Source: Virgibacillus_P tibetensis (lineage in GTDB: Bacteria > Bacillota > Bacilli > Bacillales > Amphibacillaceae). Taken from it: DNA of 64,000 nt. The stretch's first letter is position 1. Each line of letters opens with the position of its first letter. Both the position numbers and the translations under genes were made by a program. Location of the stretch: NCBI RefSeq assembly GCF_036026595.1, contig NZ_JARZFX010000002.1, positions 496,001-560,000 of the forward strand, written 5' to 3'. This document shows, one piece after another, positions 45,804-55,655 of the stretch. The notes under the pieces are model-generated. The model did no database searches. It was not told the DNA's origin and saw nothing but the letters and a program-made list of their open reading frames with translations.

Positions 45804-48800
45804 ATGAAAAAAAGCATATTCCACAGCGGAAGTAAAAAAACATATTTGCACCCTGAAACCGGTCAAAGGGATTTTATTTTTAAAAACGTATCTGGTAAAC
45901 GATGGAATTTTTTGATGCTTGTATCCGTTATTTTAGCTGTTATAGTTGCACTGGTCATCGGTTTTTTAGGTTTAGGTCTTTATGCTAATCCGCAGCTTCC
46001 TAGCTTGGAAACAAAAGAAACGGATGAATTTGCACAAATCAGTCCATCAGGAACCATGACTTCAAATCAGAGTGAATTAGCAACCACCACTACGGATGAG
46101 GAATTCCTCCAACAAGCAGTTGGCTATAAAGATGATGTTTACGCATTCTATGTGAATTGGGACAGCAACAGTGAACAATCGCTTAGGGAAAATATTGATA
46201 CCATCGATGTTTTGATTCCGCAATGGTTGAGTTTAAATTCTGAATTGGAGCTTGAAAGCGATATTCAGCCGGAAATCATAGAGCTCGCAAAAAAGAATGA
46301 TGTGGAGATCGTACCGTTAATCCATAACATAGAGAATGGCAAGTGGAATCAGGAGACAGTTCATCAACTTTTAAATTCTCCGGAAGAACAAGAGAAATTC
46401 ATTAAAAATCTGCATGAACTAATAAACGAGCATGGCTTTGACGGGATCAATATTGACTTTGAGAATTTAAACAAGAACGACCGGGATTTATTGACCAAGT
46501 TTATAAAGAAGCTGTACTCGACCTTTCATGCTGATGGTCTTTCCGTTTCCATCGCTGTACCAGCTGCTCATGAAGCGTTTGATTACAAAGAGCTGGAGAA
46601 GTATGTGGATCAGATGATTGTGATGGCATACGATGAGAATGTGGACAACCCTGGCACCATTGCTTCTTCCACGTGGTTTAAAGAAATTCTCTCCAAATTA
46701 CCCAAAGAAAAGCTGATTGTCGCGATTGGTAATTATGGATATGACTGGGAATGGGAAAGCCAAGAGCCGGGAGAACCCGTGTCCTTTGATGACGTAACAA
46801 GACTGGCCGAAAAAGCAAACCTGGACATTCAATGGGATGATATGAGCCAAACGCCATACCTAAAATATATGGAGAACAACAAACTGCATGAAATATGGTT
46901 TCTGGACAGTGCAACCTTCTACAACCAATTGAAGATGTCTGCGGATGCCGGAGCACAAGGAATTGCACTCTGGAGGCTCGGATCGGAGGACCCATCAGTT
47001 TGGGATGTTCTTAAAGGGAATAAAACGGAAGAATTGCTAACTGTCAAAAATGGAGGAAATATCTACAGCACAGGTGAAGGGAATATCTTCCGGGCGACAG
47101 AGAGCAGGAAAGAAGGAAAACGCAGTCTTCAGTTTGATGACTCTGGTTTCATTACGGGTGAAACGTATGTCGCCAACCCCGTAGCCTCCGAGTTTGAGCG
47201 ATTAAGCCAGCCGGGGGATCAGGAGATTGTGCTAACTTTTGACGATGGACCAGATCCTGAATATACGGAAGACATATTAGATATCCTGAACCAATACCAG
47301 GTGAAGGCTTCGTTCTTTGTGATTGGCAATAAGGCCGTCAACCATCAGGATATTGTGGAACGATTGTATCGGGAGGGCCATGAGATAGGCATTCATACGT
47401 TTTCCCATCCAAAAACAAATGAAATGTCCGGTGAACGGCTAAAGTTTGAGCTAAATGCTTCTCAACGCGTCATTCAAGGAATTACTGGACAATCCACTTC
47501 ACTGTATCGATCTCCATATGGAGATGAAGAGGCTAAGTATATGCCGTCCCATTTCCAAAGATTGCAGGATGTGACACAAATGGGGTATGTCACCGTCAAT
47601 TATGATATCGATTCAAGAGACTGGGAGCTGCGCGATAGTGAGGAAATTGTCGATAATGTCTTGAACCAGGCATCCAGCGGCGATATTATTTTGCTTCACG
47701 ATGGCGGAGGAGATAGGCAGGCAACACTTGATGCACTGCCTGAGATAATTGAACAGTTGCAGAATCAAGGATACACGTTTGTAACGACAAGTGAACTAAT
47801 GGATCAAAGCAATAGTACTATCATGCCTCCTGTTACAGAGGCGGAAAGTCCAATCATGCAAAGCTATAAAGTAATGCTGTTCAATATAGCAAACTTTAAG
47901 GATGGTATTTTCATTTTGCTTTTCAGTGTGATTTTCATTTTAATTCTGCGCCTGTTGGTTCTGGGAAGTTTAGCTTTGATACATAAAAAGCGGGCCAGTC
48001 ATCCGTCGGAGCATTCTACTCCGCCGTTTGTCAGTGTCATTATCCCGGCTTACAATGAAGAGGATGTCATTGGCAGAACTATCGAATCGATTTTGAAAAG
48101 CAATTATCCAAACGTGGAAGTCATTGTGATTGATGATGGTTCCAAAGACCAGACATCTCTCGTTGTATCCCGTAAATACGATGCGAATAATAAGGTATTT
48201 CTTTTCCACAAAAATAACGGAGGGAAAGCTTCAGCCATTAATCTGGGAGTCAGGAAAGCAAAAGGGGATATCTTTATTGCAATTGATGCGGATACAATTG
48301 TTTCACCTGATTCGATTTCGATGCTTATTCGGCACTTTTCGGACAAAAATATTGCGGCGGTATCCGGAAATGTGAGGGTTGGAAACAAGAGAAACCTGTT
48401 AACTTCCTGGCAGCATATTGAGTATGTAACTGGATTTAACTTGGAGAAGCGCGCGTTTGCCACGCTTAATTGTGTTCCAGTTGTTCCGGGAGCTTTCGGG
48501 GCATGGCGCAAAGAGGTGGTTGAAGAGTTAGGTTATTTTTCCGATGAGACGCTTGCGGAAGATACAGACTTGACATTAAAAATTATCCGCCAGGGTCATA
48601 AAGTAGTGATTGATGAACAGGCATATGCCTATACAGAGGCACCGGCGACGATTAGAGATTTCTTAAAACAGCGGTTCAGGTGGACATTTGGAACGTTACA
48701 ATGTTTTTGGAAGCACAAGAAAGCCTTTGGGGGAATAAAGCATAAATCACTGGGATTCATTGCCCTTCCTAATATGCTGCTATTTCAATTTATAATTCCT

Positions 48801-49118
48801 TTTTTTGCTCCGCTTATTGATATATTGTTTATTTTGGGAATCCTGGCAGGGGCTGCCGACAAGGCATTATTGATTTTTGCTAGTTACTTACTGGTCGATT
48901 TTCTTGTTTGCTTCGTTGCATTCAGGATGGAGAAGCTAAGCTTTAAACCGCTAATTTCCTTGTTTCTGCAGCGAATATTCTACCGCTACTTATTACTATG
49001 GGTAACCTGGAAATCCTTTTTCGCTGCACTGAAAGGAACACGAGTGGGCTGGGGAAAATTAAAGCGATCAGGCGATCTGAAAGTAGAAACTGAATTAAAG
49101 GGAGAACGTATCAGCTAG
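45804..49118 (+). CDS. GH18-like hydrolase / NodB deacetylase / GT2 glycosyltransferase fusion
   Basis: An 1104-residue membrane protein, apparently a one-chain exopolysaccharide machine. Order: cytosolic tail, membrane helix (about 32-55), extracellular glycoside hydrolase 18-like domain (about 115-410) with GFDGINIDFENL as the DGxxxDxE catalytic motif. Then comes a polysaccharide deacetylase domain (about 470-665) with LTFDDGPDPEYTED, HTFSHPKTNEM metal histidines, YRSPYGDEEA and ILLHDGGGD. A second helix (about 697-722) leads to a cytosolic GT2 domain (about 740-965) with VIIPAYNEEDVIG, AIDADT, EDTDLTL and QQRFRWTFG. Three or four helices end the chain. The set of activities equals PgaB (deacetylase plus hydrolase) plus PgaC (synthase) of poly-N-acetylglucosamine export. 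Product is inferred to be a partly deacetylated beta-linked aminosugar polymer. Confidence 0.9.
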   Translation: MKKSIFHSGSKKTYLHPETGQRDFIFKNVSGKRWNFLMLVSVILAVIVALVIGFLGLGLYANPQLPSLETKETDEFAQISPSGTMTSNQSELATTTTDEEFLQQAVGYKDDVYAFYVNWDSNSEQSLRENIDTIDVLIPQWLSLNSELELESDIQPEIIELAKKNDVEIVPLIHNIENGKWNQETVHQLLNSPEEQEKFIKNLHELINEHGFDGINIDFENLNKNDRDLLTKFIKKLYSTFHADGLSVSIAVPAAHEAFDYKELEKYVDQMIVMAYDENVDNPGTIASSTWFKEILSKLPKEKLIVAIGNYGYDWEWESQEPGEPVSFDDVTRLAEKANLDIQWDDMSQTPYLKYMENNKLHEIWFLDSATFYNQLKMSADAGAQGIALWRLGSEDPSVWDVLKGNKTEELLTVKNGGNIYSTGEGNIFRATESRKEGKRSLQFDDSGFITGETYVANPVASEFERLSQPGDQEIVLTFDDGPDPEYTEDILDILNQYQVKASFFVIGNKAVNHQDIVERLYREGHEIGIHTFSHPKTNEMSGERLKFELNASQRVIQGITGQSTSLYRSPYGDEEAKYMPSHFQRLQDVTQMGYVTVNYDIDSRDWELRDSEEIVDNVLNQASSGDIILLHDGGGDRQATLDALPEIIEQLQNQGYTFVTTSELMDQSNSTIMPPVTEAESPIMQSYKVMLFNIANFKDGIFILLFSVIFILILRLLVLGSLALIHKKRASHPSEHSTPPFVSVIIPAYNEEDVIGRTIESILKSNYPNVEVIVIDDGSKDQTSLVVSRKYDANNKVFLFHKNNGGKASAINLGVRKAKGDIFIAIDADTIVSPDSISMLIRHFSDKNIAAVSGNVRVGNKRNLLTSWQHIEYVTGFNLEKRAFATLNCVPVVPGAFGAWRKEVVEELGYFSDETLAEDTDLTLKIIRQGHKVVIDEQAYAYTEAPATIRDFLKQRFRWTFGTLQCFWKHKKAFGGIKHKSLGFIALPNMLLFQFIIPFFAPLIDILFILGILAGAADKALLIFASYLLVDFLVCFVAFRMEKLSFKPLISLFLQRIFYRYLLLWVTWKSFFAALKGTRVGWGKLKRSGDLKVETELKGERIS

Positions 49119-49497
49119 ATTTCTGAGGGACGCAACCAGGTTCAGAACTCGATCTATTACGGTTTTACATCTAGCTATGCTTTGAAGCGATAAATTAATT
49201 AAGAAATGCAGCTGCAATGATATTTTTCGTTGCAGCTGTTTTGCATTGTTAATATTAATAAATTCTAGCAAGCACTCGTATTAATAGAGATGGGGTAATG
49301 ATAATAACCGCATGGGGAAGATCACTATTAATTTTGTTTGTTAGGTATCAACTGGATTTCCCCTGTGGGATCAACTCTTTTCCTCCTATTTATCCTCTCC
49401 CAATTAAATTTTATCAAAGTTCTTACACAACGGTAATTATTGACAGTATTGAAATCCAGTCAAATTAACTTAGGGTACCGATAAATATAATGAATTT
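49119..49497. other. Convergent intergenic region
   Basis: Holds the terminator at 49208-49242. The rest shows no gene or repeat. Confidence 0.5.
49208..49242 (+). terminator. Terminator of the GH18-NodB-GT2 gene
   Basis: CAGCTGCAA and TTGCAGCTG form a perfect nine-base stem, followed by TTTTGC. Confidence 0.8.
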
Positions 49498-51156
49498 CTA
49501 TATTTTATTGAGATAGTCGATCCTCTTCTCTAAAGAAGGATGCGACTCTCTCCATTCTTTTCTTCGGCTAGGTTCTATATCATCATCGTGGAGTTTCGTT
49601 ATTTTTTTTAAAGCATTTATATATACACGCTTATCCTCCATTAAACGAATTACATAAGCATCCGCTTTATGCTCTAGTTTTTTACTAACAAAATTAGGAA
49701 TCCACTGTTGAATTAAAAATCCAAGCATAATAACTACGACAAAAACAAATAGATAATGATACCATCCTGAAGCTAGACTAATTTTTCTACCCAAAAATAT
49801 AATCATTCCTGTTAAGAGAACGGTCGCTGAAGACAATAACATGACATATCGCATATGATGTAATTTTATATGCCCAATTTCATGGTAGATTATAGAAGTT
49901 ATCTCTTTTGTATTAAATTCCTTAAATAACCCCTCCGTTACGTATATGTGAAGACGCTTATCCATAAGTGATTTCATAACGTAAACCCAAGCATTGTACT
50001 CATCTTTTGTATCCTTTTTAACCATTAAATGTACCGAAGATCCAAGTCTCTCTTCCACAGTATGAATTCCAGCCTGTAACTTTTCTTCATCGTATGCAAA
50101 ACGATAATTACCAGTAAAATACTGTACATAGTGAAAGCCAATAAACATAATTATGAAAAGCACTAATACCCAAACAAAGAACCAGAATAAATTATAAAAA
50201 ATCAGTGACTGTATTTGAATCGATAAGACATATTTCGTTACATAGACATCCATTATAAGGAATCCTACTATAATTAAGTTTCCTATTTTCTCCCTCTTGG
50301 TAAAGAAGACAATCTCCTCATTACCATACTCGCCTTTGTTGTCGTCCTCATCTTTTTTCTCATTTTTAAGCTGATCTAAATAATGTTTTTGGTAATAATT
50401 ATCTGCTAATATTGTTAGCTTTAATGCTAAGACCACAGGAACTATTATAGAAAGTAAAAGACCTATTATATAAGAATTTGTTAATAGTAATGCTGAGCCA
50501 AAAACAAAATAATAGTTAAGTAGTATCGGCATGAGGAAAGCTAATAGATATGGTACCAAAAGTCTAATAAACAATTCTAACAAAGAAAAATTGCTATTAG
50601 GATTTATTTTTACATAAGTAATATTTATTACTAATAAATATACTGCCGGAGAAAATAATACTACTACGAGTATTATTATAATCCAGAGGAGTGAAAATTC
50701 TGCATGTAAATCTAGCGGAACAGCTAAATTATCCTCCCCAAGTTGCACCTCATATCGATTAAATAACAAATTACTACTTTTTAATGTAGTTTCTGCCCCC
50801 TCACCGAATGAAGCAACAACTCCCTTTCTTGTAACTACATCCAACTGTTTACCTACAATATTTGGATTAACTTGTTTTAAGTCTTCTAAATTATAATAGT
50901 TGTATAACGTGTTCCCGAGAGTGATTTGAACCGGGGATCGCCCATTTATAGAATCCGTTTCCCCCACATCTAAAAAGTAGTCCCCTTGAATTCCGGCATA
51001 CCCCGTCAAAATTTGTTTTGTTGAATTGGTTGAGTTTTTAGCATCAAATAATATGAATGGTGATGTTACTACAGATCGTATTCCTGAATCAAATACAATA
51101 ATGGCAAATGCTACAATCATCATTATAAAAGCGTATTTTATTTTATTCTTCAACAC
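49498..51156 (-). CDS. M48 family membrane metallopeptidase
   Basis: A 552-residue membrane protein. The zinc site is YHEIGHIKLHH (about residue 430), with a downstream KLEHKADAY supplying the third ligand, as in HtpX/Ste24 peptidases. There is one helix near the N-terminus, an extracytoplasmic domain (about 35-145), and at least six further helices around the protease core. The N-terminal region before the core is longer than in HtpX (about 290 residues). It starts with TTG (or GTG one codon earlier) behind AAGGAG. Role probably in membrane protein quality control or regulated processing. Part of it (50005-50217) recurs in the chimeric pseudogene at 37 kb. Confidence 0.85.
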   Translation of the reverse strand: MLKNKIKYAFIMMIVAFAIIVFDSGIRSVVTSPFILFDAKNSTNSTKQILTGYAGIQGDYFLDVGETDSINGRSPVQITLGNTLYNYYNLEDLKQVNPNIVGKQLDVVTRKGVVASFGEGAETTLKSSNLLFNRYEVQLGEDNLAVPLDLHAEFSLLWIIIILVVVLFSPAVYLLVINITYVKINPNSNFSLLELFIRLLVPYLLAFLMPILLNYYFVFGSALLLTNSYIIGLLLSIIVPVVLALKLTILADNYYQKHYLDQLKNEKKDEDDNKGEYGNEEIVFFTKREKIGNLIIVGFLIMDVYVTKYVLSIQIQSLIFYNLFWFFVWVLVLFIIMFIGFHYVQYFTGNYRFAYDEEKLQAGIHTVEERLGSSVHLMVKKDTKDEYNAWVYVMKSLMDKRLHIYVTEGLFKEFNTKEITSIIYHEIGHIKLHHMRYVMLLSSATVLLTGMIIFLGRKISLASGWYHYLFVFVVVIMLGFLIQQWIPNFVSKKLEHKADAYVIRLMEDKRVYINALKKITKLHDDDIEPSRRKEWRESHPSLEKRIDYLNKI

Positions 51157-51220
51157 ACACTATCACACTCCTTCTACATAGTAGAATCAATAATTATTCA
51201 TAACGTGGACAGTTATCAGG

Positions 51221-51497
51221 TCAATCTAGCATTTCATCGTCTCGCTCTTCATTGAACTCTTTTTCAAACAAAGCTTATTCTAGTTCTATTTCCGTCAATC
51301 TTTGTTTGAACATGTTTTGTTCATGTTCTTCTTCAATTGCTTTAGTTGCTTCTTTACTTCCTATAGTTATTGCTAACTCTTTTTCTTTCTCATGGATAAC
51401 ATCGTTTCTTCGTTGAATATCCATAAGCTGTATTTGTAAATTCTTTAGTGTAAAATATTTACTCTTTTTTCTTGAATCTAATTGACTACTATTATAA
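51221..51497 (-). pseudogene. Remnant of a charged coiled-coil protein
   Basis: The minus strand reads NSSQLDSRKKSKYFTLKNLQ through VIHEKEKELAITIG and KAIEEEHEQN, has an internal TAA after TEIELE, and continues FEKEFNEERDDEML to a TGA. It has the heptad-like, glutamate/lysine-rich look of a coiled coil. No ribosome site or start is clear, and an in-frame TGA lies just upstream. Family unknown. Confidence 0.45.
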
Positions 51498-51698
51498 CTA
51501 AATATGGAGATCTTTTCTCAACAACATCACCCGGTTAAATCAAAATCTCATCAATACCTCCCTTTTCGCTTCTTGCATTTCCGAAGAAAAGTATTTAGTA
51601 AAACCACTGCGCCTCATTATTATGTTAAAATGGGGAAATGTGAGACAGCCAAGGAATTGCGAGGGCTAAAGAGAAAAAGAACTGGGAGCGAAACCATT

Positions 51699-52910
51699 TT
51701 GAATAAAAAAGACATAGCTGACATCAAGAGACAATTCAAAGTAGATAATGATTTATTGAAATTCAGTGACATTTTTAATGTGTACATTATGAAAGAATCG
51801 AGTGATATTTACCATCACCAAAGTACACCATTTGAGATGCTTGAGCTGGAACAGCAAGAACTATTTATGATGAACTTTAAGAAAGTCCTGACAGGCCAAT
51901 TAGATCAAAAGTTATTCGAACTGAAATTTAAGCGTGATATAGAAAATAGCAGCCAGCTTATTCTTCATCAAGGGATCCTAACGAATGATACGGAAGAATG
52001 GAAAGGCCGTATGCTGCAAATCGTTGAAAAAATGCTAAAGGATAAGCAATACGATATGGATATTGTTATTACCTTTATCCGCGGCGAATACTTGAAACCG
52101 ACAAAAAGAAGTAATGAAGAGACAGAAGAAAGCGCAAGAGATACGGTTTATTCCCATTCCTTCATCTTATGCAGTATTAATAAAACGCAGGATCCGAAAA
52201 AGGAATTGCTATTTGATTATGTAACAAAGGAATTTAAGTATAATTTTGTTGTCGATCCGGTTATTAATCTGAAAGCTCCCATAGGAGGATTTTTATTCCC
52301 ATGCTTTACTGATCATGCTGCGGATGTAAATCATGTGCTTTATGCTGCTGGGAAACCGTATGAGCTGGATTATCATTTTGTTGAAGAGGTCTTAAATGCC
52401 GAAGACGCAATGACTGCAGAAGACGATAAAATTGTGTTTGAAGAAATTGTAAAAGATGTTGCAGGAGAACAGATCAATACATCCACCCTTTCGAATGTAT
52501 ACGAAGAAATCCATCGGGTCGTCGTAGAGAATGAAGAGGAAGACGTACCAAAATTAGATTATCGAGATGTAGAAAAGGTATTGAAAAGCAGTGGAATAGA
52601 AGGTGTCAATTCTGAAAAGGTGGAATCTGCTTTTAAAAAGATAATCGATGATGAAAATTTTGAGTTAAAAGCAACGAGCATCATACCGAAATACGAATCC
52701 AAGTCTATTAAAATCAAAACAAAAGTTGCCAATATTACCGTCAGTCCACAAGATTTACGATATATGCGGCAGGTTCATATAAATGGAAAGCTTTGTTTAA
52801 TGATTGAATTAGACGAAAATACGATGATTGAAGGCTTTGAAATGATTCCAGAATCATTGATTCATAAGGTAGAAAAAGAAGAAGAACAGGAAGATGTAGA
52901 GGAATCATAG
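51699..52910 (+). CDS. DUF4317 family protein
   Basis: Function unknown. From TTG 51699 the protein begins LNKKDIADIKRQFKVDND, the hallmark start of DUF4317 proteins, and runs for 403 residues, about the family length. The frame is open 65 codons further upstream, but that part (basic, SQQHHPVKSKSHQYLPF) does not look like the family, and GGGAG lies about nine bases before the TTG. The protein is soluble and acidic, with no catalytic motif visible, and ends in a glutamate-rich tail. A terminator follows. DUF4317 genes are widespread in Firmicutes as single genes. Confidence 0.8.
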   Translation: MNKKDIADIKRQFKVDNDLLKFSDIFNVYIMKESSDIYHHQSTPFEMLELEQQELFMMNFKKVLTGQLDQKLFELKFKRDIENSSQLILHQGILTNDTEEWKGRMLQIVEKMLKDKQYDMDIVITFIRGEYLKPTKRSNEETEESARDTVYSHSFILCSINKTQDPKKELLFDYVTKEFKYNFVVDPVINLKAPIGGFLFPCFTDHAADVNHVLYAAGKPYELDYHFVEEVLNAEDAMTAEDDKIVFEEIVKDVAGEQINTSTLSNVYEEIHRVVVENEEEDVPKLDYRDVEKVLKSSGIEGVNSEKVESAFKKIIDDENFELKATSIIPKYESKSIKIKTKVANITVSPQDLRYMRQVHINGKLCLMIELDENTMIEGFEMIPESLIHKVEKEEEQEDVEES

Positions 52911-52914
52911 AATA

Positions 52915-52948
52915 GGGACAGGTTTAGTTGATAAGCCTGTCTCTTTTT
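52915..52948 (+). terminator. Terminator of the DUF4317 gene
   Basis: GGGACAGG pairs with CCTGTCTC (one G-T) across a 13-base loop and T5 follows. Confidence 0.85.
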
Positions 52949-53144
52949 ATTTATTTCGTTTACTAATTCAATCCCTTAATTCCTGTTATTTTTACATCAC
53001 AAAGCAATTATAATCAGATAATTATTAGAATTAGAATTTTTACATAAAAAAAACGCAATCTACATATAAAGTCAAGAACGTTCGTTCTGGGATATTTTCA
53101 CTAAGGCAAATCTGTCCATTTATTCTAGCAATGACATAACGCAG

Positions 53145-53160
53145 TGGGGGTCTGACCCCA
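53145..53160. repeat. Short palindrome TGGGGGTCTGACCCCA
   Basis: A compact GC-rich inverted repeat in AT-rich intergenic DNA. Similar GGGGTC(T/A)GACCCC units occur as dispersed intergenic repeats in many bacteria. Only one copy was seen in this window. Confidence 0.6.
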
Positions 53161-53335
53161 GATACACGGAAAAGAACAGCCCCCATGCTTCCTTCCTTTG
53201 TATATTATGTTATGAATCTTAATTATGATATGGTAATATAAGTCCAGGATGTGTTAGATACGTCCTCCATAATTTTACAATCCAAGTTATTTTACTAAAG
53301 TCATAGTTGTTCACTGTTAAAGGAGAGATTGCATA

Positions 53336-53659
53336 ATGAAGTGGAGACAATGCCCTCGATGTAATAGCCATAGAGTTAGAGTGAGAAATGTAAAACGAAG
53401 TACACCTGGATATGGATGCTTGGGTATCGTGATGATACTATTACTTTGTTTTTTTCTTTTTTCTATTAGTTTACAAGTGTTTTACAATCGCTTATTGTCA
53501 CTTCAATCCATAGTACTTATTATCATTAGTAGTTTCATTTTCGTTTATTTGAGAAATAAACATAAGGCTAACCGAAAAGCAAAAACAAGAGAAAAAGCAA
53601 CTACCTATTTACACTGTAAGGATTGTGAGCTTCGTTTTCATACCGTAGACAAATCGTAA
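53336..53659 (+). CDS. Small membrane protein with split zinc ribbon
   Basis: A 107-residue protein. It starts MKWRQCPRCNSHRVR (CxxC), has two hydrophobic segments (about 28-50 and 57-72), and ends with YLHCKDCELRFHTV (CxxC). The two pairs probably form one zinc ribbon on the cytosolic side. AAGGAG lies about ten bases before the ATG. Function unknown; no partner gene is adjacent. Confidence 0.7.
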   Translation: MKWRQCPRCNSHRVRVRNVKRSTPGYGCLGIVMILLLCFFLFSISLQVFYNRLLSLQSIVLIIISSFIFVYLRNKHKANRKAKTREKATTYLHCKDCELRFHTVDKS

Positions 53660-53756
53660 TGAATATACAACACAATTCCTATACCTTCAAAATATGATAA
53701 ATAAGGATTCCTGACGTATAGATTTCTTTAATACAAACGTCAAGATTAGATACAAC

Positions 53757-54020
53757 CAGGTGATCCAATAACGTTTGGTGAAGTTGTTTGGCGAATTCGC
53801 AAAGACTTACTGTCTACGCTTAAGGACGCGGGTTACCCTTTGATCTCCAAGACTCGCTACGAATGAATGGCTAGATCTTGCTCGACGGGAATCCCACCCG
53901 TTATATGTTGCGATCTCGGTCGATCTGACAGGCACTGACAACTATTTGCCGTATTACCATTTACTAGATGTATCGAGAGGCAAGGACAGGCCTCTCGTGC
54001 CACCCCCTAACGAAATCTCC
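53757..54020 (+). pseudogene. Fragment of an unidentified gene, frameshifted, GC-richer than surroundings
   Basis: The plus strand reads IQPGDPITFGEVVWRIRKDL and LSTLKDAGYPLISKTRY, then after a one-base frame shift near 53862 EWLDLARRESHPLYVAISVD and LTGTDNYLPYYHLLDVSRGK. The protein-like quality is strong but the family is not recognised. No start codon or ribosome site remains. The base composition differs from its flanks, which suggests transfer. Confidence 0.5.
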
Positions 54021-54184
54021 CAGCATGGCTGCTCCCATAAGAATGTTTTTTATGGTAAATAATCGCTTTGTACAGGTTATCCTTAATTTCGTATTATTTT
54101 CTCCCACTAAGCAACGATATAACCATGCCTAAGTGTCTATATTCAGGCTGCACCGACTTTCCCCCATTTGGTTTTTATCACTAG

Positions 54185-55075
54185 TTAATCCAAATAATTC
54201 TCAACCAGATAGTAGATTCTGTCTTTCGTTTCAAATGCGAGATAGTCCATTCCTTCTGCTCTTGCTGAAGCTGTTTCATCTGACATTTCACCAAAAGCCA
54301 GCTCTTTCATTTCAATCCATTTAATTTGCTCTGTCTTTAATTTTTCAAACGCCTTTTTTGGAATCGTATCTTCTAATTCATCCCAAACGTTTTGTAATAA
54401 ATCATCCCATTCACCATAGTATTGACCATAGAAACCAGAGCGCATGTCTTGTGCATGAGGATATGATTCTTTGAGTTTTTTCATTATCTTACCCTCAAGA
54501 CCATCACTTTCACGTAAATACTTCTGTTTCAAATCACTCCCCCCGGCAGCTAGTTTTGCTTCCTCTGCTTCCTCTTCTCCCTCTTTCTCGATGGCTAGTT
54601 GCTTCGTTTTCTCTTCTTCTTTTATTTTGGCTAGTTGTTTCGTTTCCTCTGTTTCCTCTTTTTCTTTTACCGCTTCTTCTTTCTTATCTTTTTCCATTTC
54701 TTCTGATATACTATCGACTCTGATTAATCCATTATTTCCCTCTCCGCCATTTGGAGTGTCTACAATTTCCACTGTATCTTTATTTACAAAGTGACCTTCA
54801 AAGAAAAATTCATTTATGCCACTTTCCGGATTGACAACCTCTATGATGAAGTTGTCATCTTCGGTTTCGGTTAGTATGTATTCAGCGGTCATTGGATTAT
54901 CGTTTGATTCTTGTCTGTTTACTATTCTATCTTCACCTACTTCCAGGTATGCCTTTACATCATAATCAGTAACTACTTTCCAGTTTCCTATTATTTTACT
55001 TTCGATAGAACCACAAGCTGCTAAAAATACACTTAACATAAGTACACCTAAAAAGATTGTAATACAACGTTTCAT
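54185..55075 (-). CDS. Lipoprotein with LprI-like (DUF1311) C-terminal domain
   Basis: A 296-residue lipoprotein: signal peptide with lipobox LAACGS (cysteine about residue 21), an N-terminal beta-rich domain (about 30-115, IIGNWKVVTDYD), a glutamate/lysine-rich linker of about 60 residues (about 125-180), and a C-terminal domain with DDLLQNVWDELE and FEKLKTEQIKWIEMKELA. The latter matches the lysozyme-inhibitor LprI/DUF1311 pattern. It may protect the wall or sense it; no experimental role can be read. It lies 36 bases downstream of the acidic protein gene, in the same direction. Confidence 0.78.
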   Translation of the reverse strand: MKRCITIFLGVLMLSVFLAACGSIESKIIGNWKVVTDYDVKAYLEVGEDRIVNRQESNDNPMTAEYILTETEDDNFIIEVVNPESGINEFFFEGHFVNKDTVEIVDTPNGGEGNNGLIRVDSISEEMEKDKKEEAVKEKEETEETKQLAKIKEEEKTKQLAIEKEGEEEAEEAKLAAGGSDLKQKYLRESDGLEGKIMKKLKESYPHAQDMRSGFYGQYYGEWDDLLQNVWDELEDTIPKKAFEKLKTEQIKWIEMKELAFGEMSDETASARAEGMDYLAFETKDRIYYLVENYLD

Positions 55076-55111
55076 ATAATACTCTCCCCCGTTTAGTCAT
55101 ATTCCCCTATA

Positions 55112-55486
55112 TCAAACCTCTAGCTCATCATCATCGTCATCATCTGTGTCTTCTTTATCTTTTTTCACCGAACCATCTTCTTTATATAAAGTTTCCAAAT
55201 CAATATCATCAATATCTAATTCTTCTTCATCGCAGCCAAAATCCTCTTCCATATCCTCGGATATTTTCCCTTCCGTCTCTAATTGCTCCAAAAGTTTATT
55301 TTCCCAATACGCTTCATCTGCTTTAGTTTGCTTATTATATAAATCCTCCTCTTGTTCTGATAGCGTCTTGTCTTCATTATTAGGAATTAACCAATATTCA
55401 TCATTCGAATCTTGAATTTGTTCTTCGTGCTGTCTTCTTAATTCTTTTTCTGTCATACTGTAATCACCGTTTTCCTTTTTACTCAT
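55112..55486 (-). CDS. Highly acidic protein of unknown function
   Basis: A 124-residue protein dominated by Asp and Glu, ending in a DTDDDDDDE tail. The N-terminus MSKKENGDYSMTEKELRRQH is basic to neutral. No domain recognised. A strong AAAGGAGG site precedes the ATG. It lies between the lipoprotein gene and the proteasome-like gene, all leftward, with 170 bases upstream. Confidence 0.7.
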   Translation of the reverse strand: MSKKENGDYSMTEKELRRQHEEQIQDSNDEYWLIPNNEDKTLSEQEEDLYNKQTKADEAYWENKLLEQLETEGKISEDMEEDFGCDEEELDIDDIDLETLYKEDGSVKKDKEDTDDDDDDELEV

Positions 55487-55655
55487 TTCGTTGTCTTCCT
55501 CCTTTGAATTGTTGACTAGTAATCTCCATATTTACTGTTTTAAGAATACAGAATGAGTATCTGTATTACTAGAGTCATCGCAATCAGTATCCTTATCATA
55601 ACAAGTCGTTAAATATTCGATTACTGAAATAAAACATTGTCCCACATCTTTTTAT

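Larger units (their letters stand above)
52911..53335. other. Intergenic region with terminator and a GGGGTC palindrome
   Basis: Holds the DUF4317 terminator (52915-52948), the palindrome at 53145-53160 and the leader of the next gene (AAGGAG at about 53320-53325). No gene seen. Confidence 0.5.
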
